DNA of 64,000 bases, taken from Henckelia pumila. Its lineage: Eukaryota > Streptophyta > Magnoliopsida > Lamiales > Gesneriaceae. The stretch is from NCBI RefSeq assembly GCF_033568475.1, contig NC_133122.1, positions 66,115,442-66,179,441 of the forward strand, read 5' to 3'. Below the pieces are notes generated by a model. The model saw only the letters and a program-made list of their open reading frames with translations. It made no database searches and had not been told where the DNA came from. The number at the start of each line of letters is the position of its first letter. Positions within the stretch are counted from its first letter, which is position 1. A program made the translations under genes and the position numbers. Of the stretch, positions 38,563 through 51,948 are shown in pieces.

Positions 38563-41306
38563 GTTATCGACGGTCAACCAATCCCCGACCCCGAGTGATT
38601 CATCATGAACTCAGAGCTACAATTATTTTACAGGAAAATTAATACTACCTTGAAACCTTAATTCAAGAAAATCCAAACACTGTTTCTTCACACTGGTAAA
38701 TGGTAAACACTACACAGCATACACTTCAAGAAGCACATAAAATCATCATAAAAAAATGCGGTATACTTCAATAACAACTTAATTAAAGGTCACTCTTCTA
38801 AACAACTTTTTCTTCTCTTTTCTTTTTGACTTACTCTTTTATATTGATAACTGAAAACTAACCCTCCGATGACCCAAAAAGATATCATCGCCCCGGAAAA
38901 CCATATCAATCAATTCTGGGAAAAGTTAACCCTGAACACAAATTCGAGAAAAAAAATGAACTTGGAGGTGAAGCTTTACTGTAAGTCAAATTATGATTAA
39001 GACCCAGAAAGCAAAAGGGGAAGGAAGCCCTAAAATGAAGCAAAGGCAAAAAAAAAAAGACTTACAACTGCAATCACTGTCGTGTACACACAAAGAAACG
39101 CAAGAAATACGAATACAGATGAAGTAAACGATGGAAGTCGTGAATATTTAAAAAATTCGAAGCTAGAAAATGATCCAATTCAGCATAAAACCCCCAAAAT
39201 TTCTGCGTTCGATATGAGAAAATCGTCGCGAGTCAGAGTGGGGTTTTGAATTCTGAAGCGTGGGGTGAATGCATTGAAAAGTGGTGTCGGCTTGGTAGCG
39301 TTGTTTTCTGGAGTTGAGGTTGCTGCTTCGGAATTCATTCGCATGCGTACAAATTACGATTTTATACTTACTAATTTCATCGCAAATATCATATATTATT
39401 ATTAATCCTAAAAATAAAATATATTTGAAAACTAATTTAAATAAATGTTTAAATTACCATGGTAAGAGAAACAAAATATAAAAAATTGTACTAATATACG
39501 AAATTTTTTTTTTAGGTAATGCGTTTCTTTTTTTACTATCATTTCAAGATATAGTGTAGTGCACAATAAGGCCATTTTAGTGCAATTATTGTAAACTGGC
39601 AATTACTAGGATGATTAATGTGTTTTGTCTTTATAAATGTGTTCGATAATCAGTATTTATTATTATACATAAATCATAAATTAATATTAATAATATTGTA
39701 ATAAAATTAAAGGCGGAATAAAACAAGGCACCACTTGTTAATGTCAAAGGGGGAAGTTGGAAAATAGTAACACTAACAGCGACCTGCTAACAGTTTAAAT
39801 AGAATGAGGAGGAATTAGAATATATATATATATATATAATATATATTGAAATTAATTATCAATATTCTTATTGTCATATTAGTTGAATTAAAATGCAAGT
39901 GGTCACCATTAGACAAGACTTTGGAGTTTGGATAACTCAACTTATTATACCCATTACACAAATTTGTCTAAAAAAAGAATATACTATGTATTTTATAATA
40001 TAGTATTTATAGCCTCCAAAAGTTAATATATTATTTATTATTTTGTGATAGTACTTGAAGTTTATCGCCTAGTGGACATTAATAATTGAATTCGATCATG
40101 GATATGACATAATTGGCATATTCTCGAGTTCCATTTATATACTACTTTTAAAATGAATTATTATTCTACAATTTCCTTTCATTATAATGATTGTCACAAA
40201 AAACGTGGATAATATCATAATGATTATATATTAACAAAATCATTATGTTTCATACATTAGTTTTTAATAAACTTTTATTTTTATATTTTCAAGTCTAGTT
40301 ACACGAATAATATTTATTTTTATGTTGTAGTTAGACAGTCAAAACTGATAAATTTGATTTTTAGCATGAAAATGATAGAATAAATTTTTTTTTAGATATA
40401 CAGATATATTTATTGGGTTTTCACAAATTCTTGAGAGAGAATGATACCTCGTGCTGATAACTGATAAGCCGCGTTAGTTCGGCCCATTTGAGGAACGACC
40501 CACAGACCATTTGAGGTGAATGCAATCCCAGTCCATCTGGAAGAGGTTGGTTGGCCCAAAAATCAGCCGAGCTCCTAACCCGAGGCCCAACGAACTTCTG
40601 ATTAGAAATGTCAATTTGAGTCCCATCATCCCACAGTTCACTAGTGCCCAGCTCATGAGCTCACGCAACCGTGGCTCCTTTATCACGTGGTCCTAATTTA
40701 TCTCGTGTTTACTTGTGAAAATAAATATTTTCTTAAATACATAAGTCCGTTAATAATTAGATTTAGACATGATTTATTTGGTTAACGAGATCTTATATTT
40801 AGGATAGTGTCTAATTCATCCATCTAATGGTATATCTCAATACATAGGTATAATTAATGTCGTAGAACTGATGTGTAGGTTGATGGTCTATACCCATTTT
40901 TTTAGTCATAGATGAAAAGAAGAGTAAAAAAAACTGCTAACACATCCTTCATCCCTTCTGTCATAGTTAAATGGAAAATTTGTGATTTTTTTAAATTACC
41001 ATTCGAATCACAATCTTAATCCGTTAATCTAAACATATCATTATTTATCCAAAACCCGTGTATCAAAGTGTTTAGTTTTTTTTTTAAAAAAAAATGTTCG
41101 AGTAAAGGTATTTTGCTAACTAACCTGAGATTCAGTGGTCATATAACAAAACACGGATAATTTCATCATATCTTTGCAGGCAGTATCTCAATGATGTATT
41201 TAAGAGTGGATATTTATCAATATTTGTGTAGTTCATTTAAAAACTAGCAGCACACATGTATCGATAGATTTCAACTCTTAAATCTGCATTGAACAAGTGT
41301 TTTTAT
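38563..41306. other. Spacer between kinase and dioxygenase-like genes (second copy)
   Basis: Counterpart of 13639-16457. It includes the kinase upstream region, an (AT)n run near 39821-39836, and otherwise AT-rich DNA with no supported gene. Confidence 0.5.
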
Positions 41307-41867
41307 CAGTGTTCTAAAAAGCGCGCTTAAGTGCCGATTAAGCGCGATTAAGCGTGGAGCGTGGAAAAAAAGCTCCGCTTTGAAGCAAAGCGGGAATAAA
41401 GCGGTCAAATCATAGTTTGACTGGATTAAGCGTAATTAAGCGAGCTTAAGCGTGATTAAGTGTGTTTTTTTATATTTTTTTAATTTTGAAGGTATGTATG
41501 TTTTTTTAAATAATAAATTAGTTTTAGAATTTAGATGTTTATTTTTAAAATTTTAATTATGATTAAGCGTATCTGATAATGATTTGGTCAACATTTAACA
41601 TTTTTTATATGGTCTAATTGCAAAAACAACTAAAGATTGTAATTTTGAGATTTTTATTATTTTATAAATATGAGAATAAATGCATTAGACTTAAATTTAT
41701 CATATTTATGAATTATTTTATCTATTTATTGGTTGGAGATAATTAAAATTACACTAAAAATAAAAAACTTTTTTTCACGCTTAAGCCCTTATTAATCCCG
41801 CTTAAGCCTGAAAAGCTTGGAGCTTGTCATCCACGCTTTGGACCGCTTCGCGCTTTTTAAAACCTTG
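41307..41867. mobile_element. AAGCG-rich MITE upstream of the dioxygenase-like gene (second copy)
   Basis: Ends cagtgttctaaaaagcgcg and cgctttttaaaaccttg are imperfect inverted repeats. Flanking bases gtttttat (41299-41306) and atttttat (41868-41875) match at 7 of 8 positions, so they may be a target duplication. Both ends iterate TTAAGCG/CGCTTAA; the core is AT-rich and noncoding. The element ends ~360 bases before the start codon at 42228. Confidence 0.7.
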
Positions 41868-42070
41868 ATTTTTATATAACTTACCACAAAACATGCACTT
41901 GGTCAAGTATATCATGCAACACTTTACAAGGGGCAAAAAACGGCGGGCCAGAGGTTTTGAAGCTTCAAAATGCCAAATAATCCAGTCATGGAGTGTGGTG
42001 CAATGCACGTAATTGTTATTATTAATAATAAAATCACAAATAATTAAGACGTGATAATTACTACGTTTAA

Positions 42071-42093
42071 TATATATATATATATATATATAT
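42071..42093. repeat. TA microsatellite, length differs between copies
   Basis: About 11 TA units, 135 bases before the ATG of the dioxygenase-like gene. The first copy has an interrupted, different version near 17301-17325. This is what two alleles or noisy reads would show. Confidence 0.85.
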
Positions 42094-42227
42094 CAAGGTC
42101 CGCGCTCGATTTCTGAACACTTCCATTATATAGTACTGAATGAATCAAACGTTGGAAGCAAAAAGTTTTATGACCTTTCATTTGCATAATCGGCATTAAT
42201 AAACTTGAATCTTTAAAGTAAAATATT

Positions 42228-44702
42228 ATGCCTGCCAAAAGACGTTACCGGAAAACTCCGCCGCCGTCGCCGATCCCAACCGGTGAAGGCTCCCGGTCCG
42301 CCGCGGGTCCGGTTTTGTCCGACTACATAGACAAATCAACAAGAGTCCCCGAGTTAACTCTTCCTCAACACGTGCGTCGGCGTGAACTGGAGGAAATCAG
42401 TTACGGCTCGCTTCTGTTCAGAGACAACGAGGCTGTGAGAAGTTTTCTTAGATTGGCTAGGGAAAAGGGAGTGTTCCGGATCGGCGATCACGGGATTCCG
42501 ACGGAGGAGCTGAGGCTGGCTCTGGCTCATAGCGACCGGATCTTCTTCGGATCTGCGGTGGAGTGTTTAACAAGTTACGGGGATCACGAGAAGCTCGTGT
42601 GGCGTGGCGATGATCACGGCCGAGAGATGATGGAGGAGGCTGGCCGCGCCGTGAATATTGGAGATGACAATCTTCGGAACCTCTGGAAAACCATGGAGAA
42701 TTTGGCTGGTAAAATGGAGGAAATCGCGGGTGAATTGGCTGAGGTGATTGATGAATATTTAATGGACACAAAGCAATCGAGAATGGTGATGATCGTCACT
42801 GGATTAATGGAAAAGCCCAATTTGAGCATTCACAGATACCATCGAGCCAACATAATCGATCGAATTTCGTCGTCGTTGATGGACGAAACAATTAGTGGAG
42901 ATCAATCGGGGCCATATGCATTGAGCCTGCATGTTTTGCTGGAGTCGGGGGAGTTGTGTGTGCAAACAGAGGATGGGAAATTGTTATTTGGCACCAGTGC
43001 TGATGCCATTGTTGTCACCATGGGGAAGCAGATTGAGGTGAGCTTGTTGGGTTGTTTGATCTTGCTTAAAACCCCCTCTTTTTTTCTTTTTTTTTTTTTC
43101 TATTGGTCTCCTTCATATTATTTATTTATTACATATGGGTGAAATAAATCTTGATCTTGATCATAAATATTAGGGAAAAAAACAATTGTCATGAACTTTA
43201 TTTTTTTCTATTTAATCAGGCATCATTTGACTCTTGGAATAAGATGGATCATACATAATATGAAGACGACTAACTAATCAATATATTTGATAAGATAATG
43301 GTGAATGACATTTATCATTTATAGAATTTGAGTTAGTAGCAATGATGGGCAATCAATCAATGTCTTATCATTTGCATCGAGCAGAAAGAAATAAAATCCA
43401 ATACCACATAATGTGTTTATGTTATCAGCCCGATGTTTTTTATATTCAACTCAATCAAGGAGGATTTAATTCAATATGAGTCACATAAAGTAGGTAAATA
43501 TTTGGTCAGTTTTCATGTGTTCGATTCTTCATATCAACAATTTTTTGGACTAGCCTATTGCACATAGGGATGTGAACGAGCCGAGCCGAGCTTTTGAATG
43601 TTCAAGCTCGGTTCATTTATAAACGAGCCCGAGCTTATTTAACGAATATATTCATGGATCACGAGCTTATTCGAGCTTTTATCGAGCCTAAACGAGCTTA
43701 ATATATTTAAACTATAAATTTAAATATTCATTAAATTAATTAAAAACTAAATTATATATTTGAAAAAAATATAATATTATTATTAAAATTTGTAATTTTA
43801 TTCTAATAAATTAATTTTTATATATTTTTCATAAGTAAAGTGTAAATTTATAAATTAAATATCAATACTATTATTTTTTCGTCTAAGAGATGACTTACGA
43901 CCTTGTTAGCAAGCCTGTTAACGAGCATGTTCACGAGCTAACGAGCCGAATATTGTAAAGCTCGAGCTTGGTTCGTTTGCCTTAACGAGCCTCATTAAAC
44001 GAGCTCGAACGAGCTTTTAACGAGCCGAGACCCGAACAATTCGCGAACTGTTCGTCTCATTTACATCCCTAATTGCACAAGACTTGTCGCTTTGCCCAGT
44101 GCAGTTTACCTAACTAGCGTAATTTGCAGGTTATTGCGTTTTATAAAAGTTTAATCGATACATATCGAAAAATAACAAATGTGTATTCACACGTCATTAG
44201 GGGAAAAAAAAACAGATAAGTCACATAGGCAGCCCAATTGAAAATAGAAAAGGGAACCAAGAGAGTAGACTACCTATCACTTCAAAAGATTTGGGTTCAC
44301 GTTCCAAGTTTGAACATGAAAACAATAATGGGCTCAAAAGTTCAGCCCCGTGTGGACAGAATATGGATGGATTGAGTTAATTCTTCTTTTATTTAAGTCA
44401 AATCTTTCACTCAATAGAGTAGGCTTAATTAGTAGACATGGTTTGTAATGACTAAAATTTTGAACTTAACAATTTTTTTTTTTTAAACGCAGGAATGGAG
44501 CCATGGGAGATTCAAGTCTGCTAACGGGGAACTAATGTTCAAGCCATATCTTCACTCGAACAAACCCTCGTTTTCTATCGAACGAAAATGGTCATCTTCG
44601 AACTCGAAAGCTGTTAACAAGACAATTTCCCTTGCCAATCAAATCATGATTCTACTCATTTTTTCAGTGCTCTATAGATCATTTGTTTATCTTTATTTTT
44701 GA
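42228..44702 (+). CDS. 2OG-Fe(II) dioxygenase-like protein, probably inactive, with hydrophobic tail
   Basis: Two exons, 42228-43037 and 44493-44702, joined in phase 0 at a GT-AG intron (donor GAG|GTGAGC, acceptor ACGCAG|GAATGG), coding for 339 residues. The N-terminal half resembles DIOX_N (VFRIGDHGIPTEELRLALAH), followed by a helical segment. The second half resembles the jelly-roll core (LHVLLESGELCV, then ADAIVVTMGKQIEEWSHGRFKS). By hand alignment, the HxD iron ligands are replaced near QSGPYAL, the distal His falls in KSANGEL, and the Arg of RxS is also absent, so catalysis is doubtful. The last ~20 residues (IMILLIFSVLYRSFVYLYF) are hydrophobic and could anchor the protein in a membrane. 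The intron contains a MITE. Substrate or partner unknown. Confidence 0.7.
43565..44071. mobile_element. hAT-like MITE in the dioxygenase-like gene intron (second copy)
   Basis: Same element as 18866-19371, with perfect attgcaca duplication at 43557-43564 and 44072-44079, and CGAGC(T/C) repeats at both ends. Confidence 0.85.
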
Positions 44703-47700
44703 GTTTGATCCCTATTTAATTAAAAATTAAACTTGTGCTCGAGGTGAGGTTATATATTATTTTCGTGGTCGGAAATATAAGCAAAGAGCTAATATTATAG
44801 AATAATATTGTGTGATGGGTGGTGTTAATAAGAGTGTGGTATTTAAACATATTTTCGAAAGTTTGTATATATATATTTTTTTCCTGAAATCGATTTATTT
44901 ACACCCATAATTTCTTCAAATAGGACTAAGATTGAGAAAATTAAGGTTGAGATTTGAGAAGTGAAATGTGTTTGCAAGGGCATGCCGCATGCAAGTAAAT
45001 TTCGGCCCTACTTACATATTTATTTTTTTGAAAAAGATGGAAATAGCTATTTCAAATTAAATTCAATAAACAGCATGATTGCAATGTAAGCATAAATGAT
45101 TGGAAGGCAGTGGGTACAAATTGATAACTACTTTATAATATGTGGTCCGTGGAAATTAAATATATATATTATTTTCAAATCGTGTCTGAGTTGGTAGAGT
45201 AAGTTAACATAAAAAATTTACCAACGTGTATCGAAGAGTAATGGGTAATGGTTGCGGGTTTCTACAAAACCCATAACACTATTACATCAATCTCTAAGAC
45301 AACACCTCAAGCCCAGACCCACGTATGTACGACTACACGATGGACTCATATTACAACTGCTTCGTATTTGTCCTTTTTTATAAAAATAATTAACTCAAGT
45401 TACTATAAAAAAACTCATTGAAATCATTATAAAATCATTTTTAACTCTTCAATTTTTTCCATGTTTGATAAGTACATCACATATGTTATATATATATACA
45501 TAATTTATGTCTAATCCCATGAGATTATATGCACTACTAGTTAAAAATAATTACAATAACCAACATATGATTTTTTTTCTTTTGAGCACTTTACAAAAAA
45601 AATAAATGAGATGCTTTCATTTTATTGTTGATATGGATATCAAATTTTTTAAATTATTTTTAGTGAATTATATACAAAATTTTAAAAATAAAGTATTTGA
45701 GAAATTTAACCTATCGCAGGGTAGGCTATCTTATAAGATTCTATGTCACCGTACTAGTAGAATTTGGTGTGTTGCGCACAGAGACGAGAATTAATAATTT
45801 CATTGACTTTAATCATCAGCGCACGTGTACGTGGAAAGGCCACACGAGTGCACACAGTACAAAATGTCTCCTCCATGTCTTTGCCTTCTCTCAGTGTTTT
45901 GTTTATTTATTTATTTTATTTTTTTGTCTTTAACATTTATTTTATGAATTTATCCACATCGAAACCAGTGATTAGTTTTTTAATTTGAAAGCCATCTATA
46001 ATTAAATTACCGGCTCTTTGCATTCTTAATTACTTTCCCAACTTTTTAAATAAATTTTCTAGTATATTAGTGTCTTCTTGTCTAGACTTAAAATTTTTTA
46101 GAACTTTAATATAAATTATTTTAATTAAAAATATAAATATAAAAATAATTTACATTCAGTTAATAAATGTTTTAATATGATTAAAAAAATTCGAAAATAA
46201 TTATTGTATTTGATGATGCGATATGTTGATAAAATAATAAATAATTTTAAATATAAAAACTCAACTATATGATAGAAATATGCGAAAAAATATGACATTT
46301 TATCTATCGGCGAGAAAAATGTATGCGAAAGTTTCTGTGTATTGTGACATAAGTGTAACCTACGCGAAGAGTCTCCATGAGATAAAGTTCACCAACTCTT
46401 TTAATTTTTCTTTAAAACAAAAGGTTTTTCCAAACCCGATACCCATCCCGTAGGAGAAAAAAGGGACTCGGACCCAGACCCGCCCGCCTCTTTTTTTGCC
46501 CCGTCCCGCTCCGCATTAAAACCCAGCGGGTCTAACCCAATTTGGACCTGTCAACCCACTTTTCTTTAATTTTAATTTTTTTAATTGAATTATTATTTAG
46601 TATATATACATACATGCATATATATTAAATGAAATATATATAATATATGTAAGTACATATTTAATTATATATTATATATATAACATATATAACGATGGAA
46701 TTTGGGTCATGTTATCATGTTAAAGATGATGGACTTTAACTTAATTCAACCTCAAACACTTAACATACCCCCAACACACCCATGATGAAACAATTGGAGT
46801 TTGAAGATATTTAATGGATGACTCAACTATGGGAACGTGCAACCCAACTATAAAAAGTTCAACACATAAACGATTATGTGTTGGAATTCTCATAGTTGGA
46901 CCACCCGTTCTCATAGTTGGGCCACTCATGAAATATCTTCATCTTCCAGTCGTTTCATTCATGAGCGTGTGAAAGTGTGTTGAGATGTTCCACATCAGTT
47001 AGATAATTCCTAGCTAGGAGTTTCTTTTATAGAAAGGACAACTTTTGTCCTTGAGATAGTAGAGATGGAGTTAGGTCAAAGTTCAAAATTTTAAAATATA
47101 AATGTTTTTTTTTTTTTTTTTAATAACGAGAAGAGCTTGACTACGTTCACATATATTTCTGGAATTAAAATATCAAATTTGGGATGATATTTCTAAGGTT
47201 TGAAATCCTGTTACAACATACCCTTCATTAGCTTTTGAAAAAATAAAATAAAAAGCCGGTGCTTTTTTTTTTTTCTTTTGGTGCTTTTTTTTTTTCGAGC
47301 ACTGTTACTGTATATGGTTGTTCAAAAGGAAAATCTTATAAGATGTGTCACTAGATTTTTGTGGGGTATTGATAGAAACATTACAACTTAAATATTAAAT
47401 TATTTTTGTATCAATATGAAGACAACTTTGTATGTGGTCACTATAATTTTACTCTTTTTTAGCAATTTTATTATATCTATATTGCTTACAATGTCTACTT
47501 TGTAATTCACTTCTCGCTTTCTTCCGTACCTGTCTTCTCACAGATATACCTGTCTTCTCACAGATATTAGAGTAACTTATATATCAGTCTTAAATTGAAG
47601 GGAAAAAAAAAAGGAAGTTTTCTTTTGAGACTGGTGGATAGATTTATATTTGTAAACGGTTCGATCGTATATATCATTAATAATAATTATTTTGATATAA

Positions 47701-48762
47701 AAATTAATATTTTTTTATTAGACAGGTTGTATCAGATCTCTGTAACGTAAAATCTAAAAACCGACGAGTAAAACTGTCTAATTAGAGTTTTGTAAATATA
47801 ATTTACGACGAAAAATTATCGAGTTTTACCCGTTAAAAAATTAGATATTTTTTTAAAGGAATGAAATGGGATTTTCGGTACAAATTCAATATATAGGCAA
47901 ATGAGTTTCTAGATAATATTTTTATTTCATCGGTTTTTCAAATATTAATTTTTGTAAAACAAGGTGGTGAGTAATTTGTCCATTATGTTATTTTATGTTA
48001 ATTTGTTATCAACCCAACACATTTATTACTCTAGGGAACATTTTGTCCATATTTGGTTATGGCTCACTTACCAACATAGATAAAATTGCCGAAAAATTTT
48101 ACGGGCATCCACACATTTCCTAACACTTTATGTGGAGTCAGATTGACATTTCTACTCAATTTACGCCTTATAAAAAAAATTTCCCCTTCCCCAATAATAC
48201 AAATTAGAATAGATTTCTTGTTAGATGGTTTTACGTTTATTTATCTATGAGATGAGTTAACCTGTTCATAATTAGAGGTATTAAAACGGGCTAGCAGTGC
48301 GGATCGGCCCACAATCCGTCGCAACCCACCAATAGGCGGGGCGGGACGGGCCGACCCACCTTTTAGACGGATTGAGAAAACATCAACCCAACTCATCTAT
48401 TTTAGGTGGCGGGGCGGCCCAACCTGGCGGGTTCACGTGTAAATTGGCGGGTTTTTGCGGGCCAACCTGCAACCCACAACAACCCATCTTTTGGCGGGAC
48501 GGTGCGGACCTGCCCACCTTTTAGACGGGTTAAAAAATTGTCAACACAACCCTCCAATTTTGTATAACGGGGCGGGCCAACCCATATTTTTTATGAGTAA
48601 CACAAATAAGAGATCCGTCTCACAAATTTAACCCATGAAAACGTCTCACATAAATTTTTTTCTACAAATTATTCCACGGTTGTTTATCAAAATCTATAAG
48701 GTCTAATTATTCTGAAAAATAATTACATTTCAACCCATGTCACGTATAATAACTTATACGAA
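44703..48762. other. AT-rich tail of the second copy
   Basis: Counterpart of 20053-24445 and about 330 bases shorter. It has GACCC/GGGTC-rich patches at 46430-46560 and 48277-48580 that look like worn hAT-type repeats. It also has poly-T runs near 47106-47122 and 47267-47296. No gene seen. Confidence 0.6.
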
Positions 48763-48954
48763 TTGAACGTGTATTGTTGTCTAACAAAAGCCGGAAGTTC
48801 CCGGATTTTCTCTTAACTTGTATTTGACGGATCAATTTTTTAAAATTACACAAAAGCTCGAACACCAAATCTCTATGAGTCTCCAATGCTTTGAGATATT
48901 TATTTCTTGGCCATAATTATATAACGCACAATAATATTTATTATTTTCAAGATG

Positions 48955-48988
<34 letters not shown>

Positions 48989-50337
48989 CCAGCTCACTAA
49001 TTTGTAAAAATATCTATGTAAATATTGGAGAGATGGATACGTACATTTATTATATATTGTTCGGTGTAGATGGGATTGAGGGAGACGTATTTTAGTGTAA
49101 ATATAATGAGTAGCTAGCATTGTTTGGAGGGGGTCCCGAGTGTGTTGACCATTAATGACTCCACCCTCTCTAGCTCTTATATATTCTTTTCCTTCTTCCT
49201 GTCCACAAAATTATACAGGGCATCGTCTTCCCTTGCGGCCCGCCGACACAGCCCTTGATTATTTATCACGGCCCCCTTCCTTTGACTACACATAATACAC
49301 ACACGTGTTTTTGCAATTTCGATTTTAGTTATATATAAATTTTGATTTTTGACAATCTTAATTTTTTTTTATTAAAATGCTGATATAACAATGTTGTATA
49401 TATTAATGTAATATGAGCGAAATGAGCTTCTAATTCATGTGGGATGAGATCTTTTTCGGGGTCAATCCTTTTAATCATAGATTGATTTGTTTTTGTTCTT
49501 TTTGACATTTTGGACGAACTGTTGAATTTCGTCGGTGCTAGTTCAAGCTTAATTTTGCTTAATCATTATACGTTTAATTCTGTTTTCTAAACATGTTACG
49601 GTGATAAGTATTGTATGTTACTTTTCTCATTTTGAAGGTAATTTTCTTTAATTTTAAATGCAGCATTATTGGTATGTGTGTGTACTGTTATGACGTCATT
49701 ACTATTATTGCATAAGTAACGACCATGTCCATGTCTATAGTTTGACAATCATTATTTAATTAATTGTTTTATTTATTTTACTACAAAACTCACCAAATAT
49801 ATTTTTATTTTTTGGAAAAGTCCTTGGTTGACAAATAACATGTGATGATATAGTAGCAGACAAAGAATATCTTCGAAAATTGTTTACACACCAGCTTTTT
49901 TGCTTACTGGCTAATGTTGAAATCATTATCGCCTAATTGTTTTATCCTCTGTGATAATATTTAATACTGTGCATGCATAATCCCTTTTAATAAAAAGCCT
50001 ATACGGCAATCATTTTTGTCGCGTTATATATTTTGTCACCATAGATATATGGTCCGCTGAATATTTTTTAGGTACTTAGAAACCTCTAAAATTGATTTCA
50101 AAAAAAAAAAAAAAAAAAACCTCTAAAATTAATTCAGAGATTTAATTGTGTCGATAGGACTTCACGACAATCAAATCTGGTTCGAAACTGTTTGATTTGA
50201 TGTCAAATTTATGGAATTCAAATTGAAAACCAACGTGTATGAATATCAAAGACAAATCGATCACCAATGACGAATAAATATTCGATGATGCACACAAAAT
50301 CTTGAATATTTTCTGAACAAAGCTCATAAGTTATAAG

Positions 50338-50557
50338 TAGGGTTGAGATACAGAACCAAAATATCGATTATTTGGGATACCGTACCAAATTTTTTTGATA
50401 TATAGACATTTTTTTGTACATCGAATTTTTTTTGGTATTTATACGGTATGAGTATGAATATTTTTTATACAAAAATTTCGAAATTTCGATATCGATACCA
50501 ATATAAATTTTTTTCTTACCAATATTTTTTATACGGTATATCGAAAATCTACTCTAA
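50338..50557. mobile_element. MITE-like repeat with ATACGGTAT/TATCGA motifs
   Basis: Begins tagggttgagatac and ends in a region rich in the inverse motifs (tatacggtatatcgaaaatc). ATACGGTAT, GGTAC and TATCGA recur in both orientations across ~220 bases. It resembles the common plant hAT-type MITE built on iterated ACGGTA motifs. No clear target duplication was found. Confidence 0.45.
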
Positions 50558-51898
50558 ACATAAAGTAGTTTGAATTCGGATTTAGTTTTTAATTTAAGCC
50601 GAATTTGAGTCCAAATCATTTTTTTTTCCGAATATCGCGTCGAGATTCGAGTCAACCAATAACCATCCGGTCCATTGTGACCGCAAACATTACTCAATTC
50701 AATTCAAACAACTAAACGCCAATTGAGTTTTTCTCAACACTTTGATTCTCAAATAGAAAAGCAAATTTTACTCTGCACATGCATTCGATTTTCTTATGCT
50801 CATGGAGAGGCCATTAAACTTTAGGTTAATTGCATAATTATCAATCTGAAATCACGAGATTATTAGAAAGCTACGTATAACTGTTAACTTTATTGATTTT
50901 CAAATTTTGAGCACAAACAACTTCTGAAAACATACATGTACGAACAAGTGAGTGAATTTTGAAAACGTAAAGAGTTAATAAATCATTTTTTTTTGCGATC
51001 TCGAAACTTTACGAAAATAGCATATGCAATTAAGAAAAACTCGAATTTGAGATATTTTCTATTTAGAATCAAATCTGTAAGAGAACATCGATTTTTAAAC
51101 GTAAAAAAAAGACGGTTTTATCTCGTACAATATTCGGGAACTATCCAGAGTGCTCTCGATCCTTTTGTCCCGCATTGAAATGATGTAATTTGAAAAAAAA
51201 AGTATCGTAAATGATGTTGTCTGTCGCAGAAAGAGAGGACACCCGCAATCAGTGGTTACCTTTCCAAACCAATTGGCCTCTTCTTAATTCCTTAGTTGTT
51301 AATTGTGTGTTCACTCAATTCTTTTTTTATTTTTACTATCCAACAAAATACCTTGACTATATATGTTTTAAAGTTTAAAATTATACGTCTGACCAAAGTT
51401 TTAATTTTTGTTTAATTAATCTTGTTTCAATTTAGCTGAAAACAACACAAACTTGCAAATGCATGTTACCTATATAGTCTGTCACTAAAATATATTGAAG
51501 GGTTTGTTTTATTACTTTATATGCATATCACAAGTGAATCGATCAATTTATAATATAATATAATTACTTTGGTTTCCAAAAACGTGATTTACCTACTATC
51601 ATATTTTTTTTTACTTAAAAAGGAAAAAGAAATATATTATCACAAGTCCATCGCATAAGTTTCATAAAGAAAATAATAATTATCAAACCCACTTCAGTTT
51701 GAATGTTGCTCAGCCTTCCAATATAACAAAATCAAAGTGCCTTTTCAATTTGAATACATATATAGTGCCCGGGGAGAGACCTTTTAATTTTTAAATTGAT
51801 TTGAAACGAATAGTTGTCCTTAAAAAAGGATATCTTCTTTTTAATACATAACGATTTCCAAAAATAAAAAAGAAAAAAGAAAAAAGAAAAAAATGAAA

Positions 51899-51948
51899 AA
51901 GAAAGAAAGAAAGGAAGGAAGGAAGGAAGGAAGGAAGGAAGGAAGGAA
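51899..51948. repeat. GAAA/GGAA microsatellite
   Basis: A run of GAAA units passes into about nine perfect GGAA units. Confidence 0.95.

Larger units (their letters stand above)
24946..48762. repeat. Second copy of the ~24 kb duplicated segment
   Basis: Matches 1-24445 in the same order and orientation. At its right end the sequence runs on without a break into single-copy DNA at 48763, whereas the first copy stops at the gap after the same motif (ttatacgaa). Coding exons of the kinase and the dioxygenase-like gene are open here but broken in the first copy, so this copy is generally the better read. The exception is the MACPF gene, where exon 2 and exon 7 carry frame-breaking indels here. 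Confidence 0.95.

Noticed and set aside
1-48762. True tandem duplication giving paired MACPF, kinase and dioxygenase-like paralogues
   Set aside because: The copy boundary coincides with a 100-N gap, transposons sit at identical points, and the differences look like sequencing noise or allelic variation. I keep it only as the less likely alternative.
51912-51948. CRISPR-like or other regularly spaced repeat array
   Set aside because: It is a simple GGAA microsatellite. No repeat-spacer structure occurs anywhere in the window.
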